In this document: one piece after another, positions 1 to 5,726 of the stretch | Layout: each line of letters starts with the position of its first letter | Numbering within the stretch: the stretch's first letter is position 1 | Assembly: GCA_913047775.1 (NCBI GenBank) | Contig: CAJWUE010000086.1 | Coordinates: 1 to 5,726 of the forward strand | DNA length: 5,726 nucleotides | Direction of reading: 5' to 3' | DNA from: GCA-002731945 sp913047775 | GTDB lineage: Bacteria > Pseudomonadota > Alphaproteobacteria > MED-G09 | Notes under the pieces: generated by a model | What the model was told of the DNA's origin: nothing | The model's database searches: none | Seen by the model: the letters and a program-made list of their open reading frames with translations, nothing else | Position numbers and translations under genes: made by a program

Positions 1-126
1 TTCTATAATTTAATCAAACCACCAATGGATGATCCCACTATAAAACGGATTCGGCCCTTTAAATTTTGTTTTATATTTTACCCGGATTTTAATCTTCCAT
101 ACTTTTACTTCGCTGGCAGATATTAA
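1..126 (+). other. Upstream leader of frdA, AT-rich, no recognised gene
   Basis: This stretch precedes frdA and should hold its promoter and leader if those lie inside the window. I see no convincing FNR or CRP palindrome: the sequence ATCAA at 13-17 has no matching TTGAT half-site upstream. A weak promoter-like pair is TTGTTT (66-71) with TAATCT (90-95), spaced 18 bases, but in such AT-rich DNA this could be chance. The reading frame in phase with frdA is open from base 1 to a TAA at 124-126. The 41 encoded residues are unusually rich in Phe and Tyr and resemble nothing I know. No clear Shine-Dalgarno sequence precedes the frdA ATG. The true promoter may lie outside the window. Confidence 0.4.
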
Positions 127-1881
127 ATGATTACAAATCATGATATTGTTATGATAGGTGGTGGTGGAGCAGGGCTCCGGGCTGCTATTGCTATCGCAGA
201 AACAAACCCAAACTTGAGCATCGCAGTGGTGAGCAAGGTCTATCCTATGCGAAGCCACACTGTGGCAGCAGAAGGCGGCGCAGCGGCTGTCATCAAGGAT
301 AATGATTCCCTTGAAAACCACATTCACGATACCATTGCTGGTGGTGACTGGATGTGTGATCAGGACGCAGTTGAATATTTTGTAAACGAGGCACCCAGAG
401 AAATGATCCAGATGGAGCACTGGGGATGTCCCTGGAGTCGTGATCTTGATGGGACTGTAGCAGTACGGCCTTTCGGCGGGATGAAGAATGAACGGACATG
501 GTTTGCTGCAGACAAGACCGGCTTCCACATGCTCCACACCTTATTCCAAACATCGCTCAAGCACAATAACATCACCCGTTACGATGAATGGTTTGCAACG
601 AAAATTCTTGTAGAAAATGGTCGTTGTCAAGGCGTGACAGCTATTGAACTTCGCTCCGGTAAAATAGAGACAATTGCGGGTAAAGCAACGATTATGTGTA
701 CTGGAGGGGCAGGACGGATTTTTCCGTTTACAACCAATGGTGCCATTAAAACAGGCGACGGAATGGCAATGGCTTACCGGGCTGGCGTTCCGCTCAAAGA
801 CATGGAGTTTATCCAGTACCATCCCACTGGACTTCCGGGTACAGGTATTCTCATTACAGAAGCAGCCCGGGGTGAGGGTGGAATTATGTTAAATAAAGAC
901 GGCTATAGATACCTTCAGGATTATGATTTGGGCAAACCGTTAGATATTGATGATCCGAGTCATCCAGTAAAAAAAAGCATGGAGCTTGGTCCCCGAGACC
1001 GTCTGAGCCAAGCTTTTGTAGCCGAAAGAGAAAAAGAGAGAACCGTTCCTGGTTCATATGGACACGTAGTTCATCTCGATATTCGTCACCTAGGTGAAAA
1101 GAAAATTGACAAAAAGCTTCCTTTCGTACGGGAATTGTCCAAGAATTACGCCGGTATTGATCCCGTATATGAACCAATCCCAGTAAGACCTGTTGTCCAC
1201 TACATGATGGGTGGCATCGACACTGATATCAATGGAGCTACTTCTCTGCCTGGTTTGTACGCTGCCGGTGAGTGTGCTTGTGTTTCTATTAACGGAGCAA
1301 ACCGTTTGGGTTCAAACTCACTTACAGAACTCTTGGTCTTTGGCGGCCGCGCAGGTAAAGCAGCGGCCAGGTTCGCATTGGATGCTCCACAACTTGACAA
1401 AGACTCGCTTGAACTGCAAACTGCCGATGAACAAAACCGTATCATTAGAAATTTTTTCAGAAGAGAGAGGGGCACGGAAAGAATTTTTTCTCTGCGGAAA
1501 GAAATGAACGAAACCATGGAAACGAGTGCCGGCATATATCGATCAGAAAAAAGCTTGAAGGAAACATGCGATAAAATCAAAGAACTTAAAGATCGTTTCG
1601 TCAACATCGTTTTGGAGGACAAAAGTCTCAATTTTAACACAGAATTGACTTCGGCGCTAGAGCTCGAGTTCATGCTGGATGTGGCCGAAGCCATCGCCTA
1701 TAGTGCTCTAGAAAGAACAGAAAGCAGAGGTTCTCACCAACGGTCTGATTTTCCTGAAAGGGATGATGAAAATTTTCTCAAGCATTCTATGGCATACCAA
1801 ACCAACACCAAACCCCGCATTGATTATAAGGATGTGGTAATAACCAAATGGCCGCCTGGAGAACGGGTTTATGGAAAATAA
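127..1881 (+). CDS. frdA: Fumarate reductase flavoprotein subunit FrdA
   Basis: This is the catalytic subunit of quinol:fumarate reductase (complex II family), cytoplasmic face, interconverting fumarate and succinate. The 584-residue protein aligns almost end to end with E. coli FrdA as I know it. The dinucleotide-binding motif GGGGAG is at residues 11-16. The covalent FAD histidine is His44 in RSHTVAAEGG. Glu49, next to it, is the residue typical of fumarate reductases, where SdhA has Gln. Active-site residues are visible: His232 (QYHPTG), Thr244-Glu245, Arg290 (GPRD), His358 (HYMMGG) and Arg393 (ANRLGSNSL). The C-terminus stops at RVYGK and lacks the charged tail of the enteric protein. The ATG at 127 gives the family's usual N-terminus, although its ribosome site is weak. 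It is the first gene of frdABCD; frdB follows after 16 bases. An SdhA role working in the reverse direction cannot be excluded by sequence alone. Confidence 0.97.
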   Translation: MITNHDIVMIGGGGAGLRAAIAIAETNPNLSIAVVSKVYPMRSHTVAAEGGAAAVIKDNDSLENHIHDTIAGGDWMCDQDAVEYFVNEAPREMIQMEHWGCPWSRDLDGTVAVRPFGGMKNERTWFAADKTGFHMLHTLFQTSLKHNNITRYDEWFATKILVENGRCQGVTAIELRSGKIETIAGKATIMCTGGAGRIFPFTTNGAIKTGDGMAMAYRAGVPLKDMEFIQYHPTGLPGTGILITEAARGEGGIMLNKDGYRYLQDYDLGKPLDIDDPSHPVKKSMELGPRDRLSQAFVAEREKERTVPGSYGHVVHLDIRHLGEKKIDKKLPFVRELSKNYAGIDPVYEPIPVRPVVHYMMGGIDTDINGATSLPGLYAAGECACVSINGANRLGSNSLTELLVFGGRAGKAAARFALDAPQLDKDSLELQTADEQNRIIRNFFRRERGTERIFSLRKEMNETMETSAGIYRSEKSLKETCDKIKELKDRFVNIVLEDKSLNFNTELTSALELEFMLDVAEAIAYSALERTESRGSHQRSDFPERDDENFLKHSMAYQTNTKPRIDYKDVVITKWPPGERVYGK

Positions 1882-1897
1882 AAATAAGGTATAAGAA

Positions 1898-2650
1898 ATG
1901 GCAGAAACAATTAAATTGGAAATCTTTCGCTACCGCCCCGAGAAAGAGAGCGAGCCTACTTTTCTGACATATGAGGTTCCATTTCTTGAAGATTGGGTGG
2001 TGCTAGACGCCATTAATCACATTAAAGACGAAATAGATGGAACACTTTCCTATCGTTGGTCTTGCCAAATGGGTGTATGTGGCAGTTGTGGCGTGATGAT
2101 CAATGGTGTGCCAAAACTATCATGCGCTGCTTTTTTAAAAGATTACTACCCAGATAAAATTCGCGTAGAGCCATTAACCGGTTTTCCAGTCGAGCGGGAT
2201 CTTATCTCCCAAATAGATGATTTTATGACAAAACTAACAAAAATACAGCCATATATCATCAGGAAAAGGGGTGAGGAAAAGCCACTTGATGAAGGTGAAT
2301 ACCTTCAAACCCCTGCTGAGCTGGCGCGCTTTAAACCATACTCTATGTGTATTAACTGCATGCTTTGTTATGCTGCTTGTCCTGTTTATGCTCTCGATTC
2401 TACTTTTATCGGACCTGCTGCTATTGCTCTCGGCCAAAGATACAACATGGATTCCCGAGATCACGGTCGAAACGCCAGGCAAGAACTCATCGCTAGTAAC
2501 GAAGGAATCTGGGAATGCACCTTTGTGGGAGAGTGTAGTGCTGTTTGTCCAAAGGATGTGGATCCAGCCGCGGCAATCCAGCGCGCAAAAGTCTCCAGCA
2601 CTATTGACTGGTTTAAAGATGTTTTGATCCCGTGGGGAAAAAAGAAATGA
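1898..2650 (+). CDS. frdB: Fumarate reductase iron-sulfur subunit FrdB
   Basis: This is the electron-transfer subunit of fumarate reductase, linking the FAD of FrdA to the quinol site in the membrane; 250 residues, a normal length. The N-terminal plant-type ferredoxin domain (about 1-105) holds the [2Fe-2S] ligands Cys56, Cys61, Cys64 and Cys76. The C-terminal domain has Cys151, Cys154, Cys157 with Cys217 for [4Fe-4S], and Cys161, Cys207, Cys213 for [3Fe-4S]. The residue that would make the third cluster a 4Fe type is Val210, as in known 3Fe sites. Gln228 and Lys231 match the E. coli FrdB residues Gln225 and Lys228 near the quinol, with the same +3 offset as the cysteines. The ATG at 1898 has AAGG at 1886-1889, eight bases upstream. 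The stop codon overlaps the frdC start. All cluster ligands are present. Confidence 0.97.
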   Translation: MAETIKLEIFRYRPEKESEPTFLTYEVPFLEDWVVLDAINHIKDEIDGTLSYRWSCQMGVCGSCGVMINGVPKLSCAAFLKDYYPDKIRVEPLTGFPVERDLISQIDDFMTKLTKIQPYIIRKRGEEKPLDEGEYLQTPAELARFKPYSMCINCMLCYAACPVYALDSTFIGPAAIALGQRYNMDSRDHGRNARQELIASNEGIWECTFVGECSAVCPKDVDPAAAIQRAKVSSTIDWFKDVLIPWGKKK

Positions 2651-3030
2651 GCACCTACCACAGACCCGTTCCCAACACCTGGTGGCTTAAGCGTAAACCA
2701 TATGTTTTATTTATGATTCGGGAGTTAACCAGTATCTTTGTTGCGGGGTATTGTGTTTTTCTACTGGTTTTTATTTATAAACTAACACAGGGAGCCGATG
2801 TCTATGGCAATTTCATAGACGTTTTGAAGTCACCCAGCAGCGTGGCGTTACATCTCATTGCACTTGCTTTTGTACTTTACCACACTATTACCTGGTTTAA
2901 CCTGACGCCAAAAATACTCGTACTCTATAAAGGAGAGGAGCGAATCTCCCAGGGGCTGGTCGCCGGAACGTTCTACGCCGGGTGGGTCGTAGTTTCTGTT
3001 ATTGTTGCATTGTTTGTATTGGGAATATAA
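2647..3030 (+). CDS. frdC: Fumarate reductase membrane anchor FrdC
   Basis: This is the first of two membrane anchor subunits that hold FrdAB to the inner membrane and form the quinol site; 127 residues with three predicted helices at about 22-46, 65-86 and 103-126. Similarity to E. coli FrdC is clear in TWW near the N-terminus, MIRE (Glu26 corresponds to the quinol-site glutamate called Glu29 in E. coli) and HTxTWFxLxPK in helix II. His79 in that segment matches the position of the SdhC heme b ligand. A second helix II histidine, His69, replaces an asparagine of the E. coli protein. I chose the ATG at 2647 because it overlaps the frdB stop (ATGA), is preceded by GGGG at 2634-2637, and gives the family N-terminus. 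An in-frame GTG at 2632 would add only five residues. Translational coupling to frdB is likely. Confidence 0.93.
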   Translation: MSTYHRPVPNTWWLKRKPYVLFMIRELTSIFVAGYCVFLLVFIYKLTQGADVYGNFIDVLKSPSSVALHLIALAFVLYHTITWFNLTPKILVLYKGEERISQGLVAGTFYAGWVVVSVIVALFVLGI

Positions 3031-3032
3031 AG

Positions 3033-3386
3033 ATGGCAAAGTCAAACGAACCGATCTGGTGGTCGCTATTTTCAGCTGGTGGTATGGTAGCAGCTATGAT
3101 ATTCCCCGTCCTGATCATTATAACTGGCATCTTAGTGCCATTTGGATTGATAGATGACGATCCTCTAAATTTCGAAAGAATTTATACCGCCTTGTCTCAG
3201 AGTTACCTTATAAAGCTAATCTTTTTCATCGTAATTACCTTACCGCTCTTTCATTGGGCACACCGTTTCCGCTTCACACTTGTAGATGTGGGGCTGAAAT
3301 CCATAAGCACCCTTATATCCATCCTTTGCTATGGTGGAGCGATTGCTGGAACAATCATCTCAGCAATTATATTGTTAAGAATTTAA
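3033..3386 (+). CDS. frdD: Fumarate reductase membrane anchor FrdD
   Basis: This is the second membrane anchor of fumarate reductase; 117 residues with three hydrophobic helices at about 14-40, 58-78 and 92-116, the usual FrdD topology and length. The N-terminal segment EPIWWSLFSAGGM corresponds to EPVFWGLFGAGGM of E. coli FrdD. His77-Arg78 in helix II are shared with E. coli. The following histidine-rich stretch of the enteric protein is replaced by RFRFTLVD, and His74 stands where E. coli has Cys. I recall similar FHxAHRFRF segments from actinobacterial FrdD, so this is probably a non-enteric lineage of the family. The ATG at 3033 lies two bases after the frdC stop, with GGGA at 3021-3024 as ribosome site. 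Longer in-frame upstream starts would run into frdC and are rejected. It is the last gene of the operon, ending 24 bases from a convergent gene. Confidence 0.92.
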   Translation: MAKSNEPIWWSLFSAGGMVAAMIFPVLIIITGILVPFGLIDDDPLNFERIYTALSQSYLIKLIFFIVITLPLFHWAHRFRFTLVDVGLKSISTLISILCYGGAIAGTIISAIILLRI

Positions 3387-3410
3387 ATAAGTTTATTTTT
3401 TCTTCAGATC

Positions 3411-3869
3411 CTAGTACTCTTTATAATAAAAGCGCATTCCCGACACAACAAGAAGTTCATCAAATAATACTTTATTTTGTTTTGTTATTTTATCAAAATC
3501 AGTTGTCAGTAGTTGTTCAACAGGATAATCCAAATCTTGAGAAAAATTATTTATGAATTCAATACCAATCCCTTCTTGTATGGCGCACTTACGAAGGACC
3601 ACAAGTATAAGCATTAGATCGTCTAAAAACCCCAAAGCGCCATGTTCTTCTTCGGGATAAATATCATTTGGATAAATTAGATAGCCAATTGTTAAATAGA
3701 AATCTGCACGTAATTTTTCTGGTAATTCATCCGATTCTAGTACATTACATAACAGATCATAAAGCGCCGGAAGAAGTGAAATATATTCTGAATATTTTCC
3801 AGTATAACCCCTTGTATTTTCAACCAGATACTGTTTGAGATCAAATTCTTGATTAAGTTTCATAAACAT
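3411..3869 (-). CDS. DUF1232 (YkvA-like) domain protein, function unknown
   Basis: This is a small acidic protein of 152 residues with no signal peptide. Residues about 57-93 match the DUF1232/YkvA motif: a hydrophobic stretch reading YLIYPNDIYP, an acidic linker, then GALGFLDDLMLIL, with the typical Asp69, Pro72, Gly80 and Asp83-Asp84. In most family members this core is a short helical hairpin, often suggested to be membrane-associated. The biochemical role of the family is not established. Flanking parts (1-56 and 94-152) are predicted helical and unrecognised. The ATG at 3867-3869 is used here; a second ATG two codons later is equally possible, and neither has a clear ribosome site. The gene converges on frdD (24-base gap) and diverges from the TPR lipoprotein gene (166-base gap). 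Nothing links it functionally to fumarate reductase. Confidence 0.8.
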   Translation of the reverse strand: MFMKLNQEFDLKQYLVENTRGYTGKYSEYISLLPALYDLLCNVLESDELPEKLRADFYLTIGYLIYPNDIYPEEEHGALGFLDDLMLILVVLRKCAIQEGIGIEFINNFSQDLDYPVEQLLTTDFDKITKQNKVLFDELLVVSGMRFYYKEY

Positions 3870-3889
3870 AAATTATGATATATTTTTCT

Positions 3890-3918
3890 ATCTTAACAGT
3901 TTGTTTAGCAATAAACAA
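3890..3918 (-). promoter_or_regulatory. Candidate sigma70-type promoter for the DUF1232 gene
   Basis: Read on the - strand, TTGTTT (complement of 3913-3918) is followed after exactly 17 bases by TAAGAT (complement of 3890-3895). This would start transcription near 3883, about 14 bases before the ATG. The -35 element lies inside an inverted repeat (3901-3918). The match is moderate and the region is very AT-rich, so chance is a real possibility. Confidence 0.3.
3901..3918. repeat. Perfect 7-bp inverted repeat with GCAA loop
   Basis: TTGTTTA at 3901-3907 and TAAACAA at 3912-3918 are perfect inverted copies separated by GCAA. It sits in the divergent region between the DUF1232 and TPR genes and overlaps the candidate -35 element of the former. 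It could be a protein-binding operator or, in RNA, a small stem with a GNRA-type loop. There is no T-tract directly after it, so it is not a terminator. Confidence 0.4.
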
Positions 3919-3942
3919 CTTATGAGTTTTCATCTCGTCATA

Positions 3943-3964
3943 ATTATTTTTTTAACAAAATAAT
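3943..3964. repeat. AT-only 8-bp inverted repeat
   Basis: ATTATTTT at 3943-3950 and AAAATAAT at 3957-3964 are perfect inverted copies around a six-base spacer (TTTAAC). The arms contain only A and T, so the stem would be weak and chance occurrence in this AT-rich intergenic DNA is likely. Noted because it is the second palindrome in the same 166-base divergent region. Confidence 0.25.
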
Positions 3965-4021
3965 ATTAAACAATAGTCCTTCTGATATATATTGTAGGAT
4001 TAATTCTTAATCTAGAATAAC

Positions 4022-4025
4022 GAGG
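4022..4025 (+). promoter_or_regulatory. Shine-Dalgarno site of the TPR lipoprotein gene
   Basis: GAGG lies ten bases before the ATG at 4036 and is followed by an A-rich spacer. It supports this start, which also places a lipoprotein signal peptide exactly at the N-terminus. A promoter upstream is uncertain: TTGTAG (3992-3997) and TAGAAT (4013-4018) are only 15 bases apart. Confidence 0.55.
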
Positions 4026-4035
4026 TAAAACTAAT

Positions 4036-5559
4036 ATGAAATCATTTCCCCGAATCATTATAGCATTATTAATTCCTTATTGGATTATAAGCTGTTCCAA
4101 AACAGTAGATGTGGCGCTGCCCATTACATCTTCAAATGAAAAAGCATTGGAATCATATAATCAAGGTTATAATTATTTCACCCAGAACGAAGCGTTAGAA
4201 GCAAAAAATTTGTTTGAACAAGCACTTAGCTTAGATCCTGATCTTATACTCGCTAATCTATATGTTCCTGAAACAGATCCAAACAAAAGAAAAAATTACC
4301 GAGACCGTGCTATTGCCAATAAAAACAATGGAAACGAAGCCGAAAAATTGCGTGTAGATATATGGGTCGCAAATAGGGATGGTCGTTTAAAGGATGTCGT
4401 TTATTTCGCTGAGGAGCTGGTTAAAAAATATCCCAATAGTTCGGAAGCCTATGCTGTTTTGGGTGATGCCTATACATCCATGCAAAATTTTGACGGCGCT
4501 ATTGCGCAATATAATAAAGCATTATCAATAAATTCTGAACAATATCTAGCTTGGTCTGGGTTGGCTTTTCATCAAGTAAATGTTGGTAATAATATATTAT
4601 TACCTAAAGAGAAACAAACTAAGATGCTCGCTTTGAAATATACTAAAGGAATGGTCAAAGCGCGCCCAAGCGCTCCATTTTCTTATCAACTCAGGGCCAA
4701 TGTAGAGCGTCAGTATAGTGATTTCAACGCCGCAAAACCACTCTATCAAAAAATGGTTGATGTTGCAGAAGAAACAGGTTCTTCATCGTTGGGAAATGCC
4801 CATAACGTATTGGCACATAATTACCTATTTGGTGGTGATGCTGAAATGGCAAGAGAACACTATGACAAAGCGATTGCGCTTGCAAAAAGACCCGTAGTAG
4901 TGGTCGGTCTCTCTATTTATAAAATACAATCTTACTTGTTTCAAAATGATTATGAAGGCGCATTGGGCGTTGCTCAAAATCTTGATAATAAAATAGATGC
5001 GCTGGGATTTACAGAAGTATCATTAAACCAGCAAAAAGCAAGAGTGGAGTTCATGAGGTTTTTAGCTTACGCTCAAAACCAACAAAAAGAAGAAGCCTAT
5101 AGTGCATTGAATGCGCGTAAAAGCTATGCTGCGGCCGCTATGGGAATGATGGAAGTCGATGAGGTCAGACAGAGAGGCTTTGACTCCTTTAATGCTCAAA
5201 TGGAAGCTTGGTATCATATCCTTTTTGGTGAATATGAACAAGCAGAAGAACAGCTTACTAAACTCTATTCCATTGCTAGTAAAATCCAAAGCCCTTCCGC
5301 ATTAGATAATTATAATGCTTTATCGGGAATGGTTCGATTGTTCAGCGGAGATGCACAAGGTGCTCTCGGCTATTTCAAAGATAATAACATTAATCCAGAA
5401 AATTATCAGTATTACGGCTATTTTAAGGGTTTAGCATTAAAAGGTGCGGGAGAGGGCGCAAAAGCTGAAGAGATTTTTAATTATCTTGCAAATTATAACT
5501 TTAACAGCTGGGGTGCATCCTTAGTAAGATCTCTAGCTATTAAACAACTAGAATCTTAA
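4036..5559 (+). CDS. TPR-repeat lipoprotein
   Basis: This is a 507-residue exported lipoprotein built mostly of tetratricopeptide repeats. Residues 1-19 form a lipoprotein signal peptide (a basic residue, a hydrophobic core, then the lipobox IISC), with Cys20 as the lipidated residue. Serine at +2 would favour the outer membrane by the E. coli rule. TPR-like units are clearest at about 37-70 and 137-170 (GDAYTSMQNFDGAIAQYNKA), with more degenerate helical pairs at about 254-287, 390-415, 425-450 and 459-490. The region 80-130 (many Asn, Lys and Arg, then a VKKYPNSSEAYAVLG motif) resembles the TPR modules found behind regulatory or kinase domains in Gemmatimonadota and FCB bacteria; this is from memory. 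TPRs bind proteins, so a scaffold or assembly role in the periplasm is likely, but the partner is unknown. No catalytic domain is visible. It is a single-gene unit ending at a strong terminator. Confidence 0.88.
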   Translation: MKSFPRIIIALLIPYWIISCSKTVDVALPITSSNEKALESYNQGYNYFTQNEALEAKNLFEQALSLDPDLILANLYVPETDPNKRKNYRDRAIANKNNGNEAEKLRVDIWVANRDGRLKDVVYFAEELVKKYPNSSEAYAVLGDAYTSMQNFDGAIAQYNKALSINSEQYLAWSGLAFHQVNVGNNILLPKEKQTKMLALKYTKGMVKARPSAPFSYQLRANVERQYSDFNAAKPLYQKMVDVAEETGSSSLGNAHNVLAHNYLFGGDAEMAREHYDKAIALAKRPVVVVGLSIYKIQSYLFQNDYEGALGVAQNLDNKIDALGFTEVSLNQQKARVEFMRFLAYAQNQQKEEAYSALNARKSYAAAAMGMMEVDEVRQRGFDSFNAQMEAWYHILFGEYEQAEEQLTKLYSIASKIQSPSALDNYNALSGMVRLFSGDAQGALGYFKDNNINPENYQYYGYFKGLALKGAGEGAKAEEIFNYLANYNFNSWGASLVRSLAIKQLES

Positions 5560-5581
5560 TAGGAAGATTTTTGACATAATT

Positions 5582-5609
5582 AAAAGGGCCGTAGAAACGC
5601 GGCCCTTTT
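5582..5609. terminator. Bidirectional rho-independent terminator
   Basis: AAAAGGGCCG (5582-5591) and CGGCCCTTTT (5600-5609) form a perfect 10-bp stem with an eight-base loop. On the + strand it is followed by a T-rich run (T at 5606-5611), ending the TPR lipoprotein transcript 22 bases after its stop codon. On the - strand the A-run at 5582-5585 becomes a short T-tract, so the same hairpin can end the convergent TonB-family gene, whose stop is at 5629-5631. Confidence 0.88.
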
Positions 5610-5628
5610 TTATTTATAAATAAAAACT

Positions 5629-5726
5629 TTAGCTTTTTAATCTAAAATTTACAGGGATTGAAATCCACACACCCACAGCTCGTTCGCGTTGTTTTGCTGG
5701 TTTAAAACGCACAACGCGAATCGCAT
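5629..5726 (-). CDS. TonB-family protein, C-terminal fragment (cut by window edge)
   Basis: Only the last 31 codons are in the window, read on the - strand from 5724 to the TAA at 5629-5631. The peptide contains VVRFKPAKQRERAVGVWIS and then IPVNFRL, the hallmark end of the TonB C-terminal domain: a conserved FxPA turn followed by the last beta-strand. TonB proteins span the periplasm from the inner membrane and pass proton-motive energy to outer-membrane receptors. The N-terminal helix, linker and most of the domain lie beyond the window, so whether this is a canonical TonB, a fused M56-peptidase/TonB protein or another TonB-domain protein cannot be told. It converges on the TPR lipoprotein gene across a shared terminator. 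Confidence 0.82.
   Translation of the reverse strand, partial: AIRVVRFKPAKQRERAVGVWISIPVNFRLKS

Noticed and set aside
1..126. Open reading frame in phase with frdA, ending in TAA directly before the frdA ATG, possibly the tail of an upstream gene
   Set aside because: The 41 residues are dominated by Phe, Tyr, Ile and Pro, as expected from translating T-rich non-coding DNA, and match no family I know. Remaining open over 41 codons by chance is unlikely but not rare. An upstream sequence would settle it.
10..537. Long open frame on the - strand across the start of frdA (175 codons)
   Set aside because: It is antisense to the strongly conserved N-terminal FAD domain of FrdA, and its product has no recognisable motif. 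It is a shadow of frdA.
1200..1694. Open frame of 164 codons on the - strand inside frdA
   Set aside because: Its product is rich in Ser, Leu and Lys without domain signatures and lies fully opposite conserved FrdA sequence including the active-site Arg393.
3377..3404. Imperfect AT-only inverted repeat between frdD and the DUF1232 gene as a shared terminator
   Set aside because: AAATA/TATTT (3385-3389 and 3394-3398) and AAGAA/TTCTT (3377-3381 and 3400-3404) could pair, and a T-run overlaps them. The stem has almost no GC and an uneven internal loop, so it is too weak to call, though a terminator is expected in this convergent gap.
3254..3556. Open frame on the + strand overlapping the end of frdD and the DUF1232 gene
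   Set aside because: It is out of frame with frdD and antisense to DUF1232, with no ribosome site or recognisable product.
3992..4018. Promoter TTGTAG / TAGAAT for the TPR lipoprotein gene
   Set aside because: The spacing is only 15 bases and the region is AT-rich, so the match is not better than chance.
3870..4035. Small RNA or CRISPR leader in the divergent intergenic region
   Set aside because: There are no direct repeats of array type, no strong GC stem and no terminator with a T-tract. Only the two short palindromes stand out.

Overview
The window holds a complete fumarate reductase operon (frdABCD, + strand, 127-3386). It is followed by a convergent small DUF1232/YkvA-like gene (- strand, 3411-3869), an AT-rich divergent intergenic region (3870-4035), a TPR-repeat outer-membrane-type lipoprotein gene (+ strand, 4036-5559), a strong bidirectional hairpin terminator (5582-5609), and the last 31 codons of a TonB-family gene entering from the right edge on the - strand (5629-5726).

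Organism: the lipobox lipoprotein and the TonB C-terminus point to a Gram-negative bacterium with an outer membrane. The frd genes are of the four-subunit Escherichia coli type, but the anchor subunits differ clearly from enteric ones. Base composition is moderate to low in GC. The frd genes look close to half GC (one 60-base line of frdA, 721-780, counts about 48%), while the TPR gene is lower (line 4141-4200 counts about 32%). Together with the TonB and TPR lipoprotein style this fits the Bacteroidetes/Marinimicrobia/Calditrichaeota-like (FCB) sphere better than Enterobacteria. That placement is inference and weak.

How it works together: FrdA (covalent FAD, fumarate/succinate site) and FrdB (2Fe-2S, 4Fe-4S, 3Fe-4S clusters) form the cytoplasmic catalytic arm. 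FrdC and FrdD form the three-plus-three helix membrane anchor that exchanges electrons with quinol. The four genes are tightly packed (16-nt gap, 4-nt ATGA overlap, 2-nt gap), so they are almost certainly one transcript. All catalytic and cluster residues I looked for are present, so the complex should be functional. FrdA carries Glu49 next to the flavin histidine, as fumarate reductases do, where SdhA has Gln. The DUF1232 protein and the TPR lipoprotein have no evident functional tie to the frd operon.

The most interesting point is in the anchor. FrdD has a histidine exactly where E. coli FrdD has cysteine and where E. coli SdhD has its heme b ligand, and FrdC keeps the histidine at the SdhC heme-ligand position. 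This 'Frd' may therefore bind heme b, unlike the heme-free E. coli enzyme. I saw no CRISPR, tRNA, rRNA, insertion sequence or defence system, and no clearly new multigene system.
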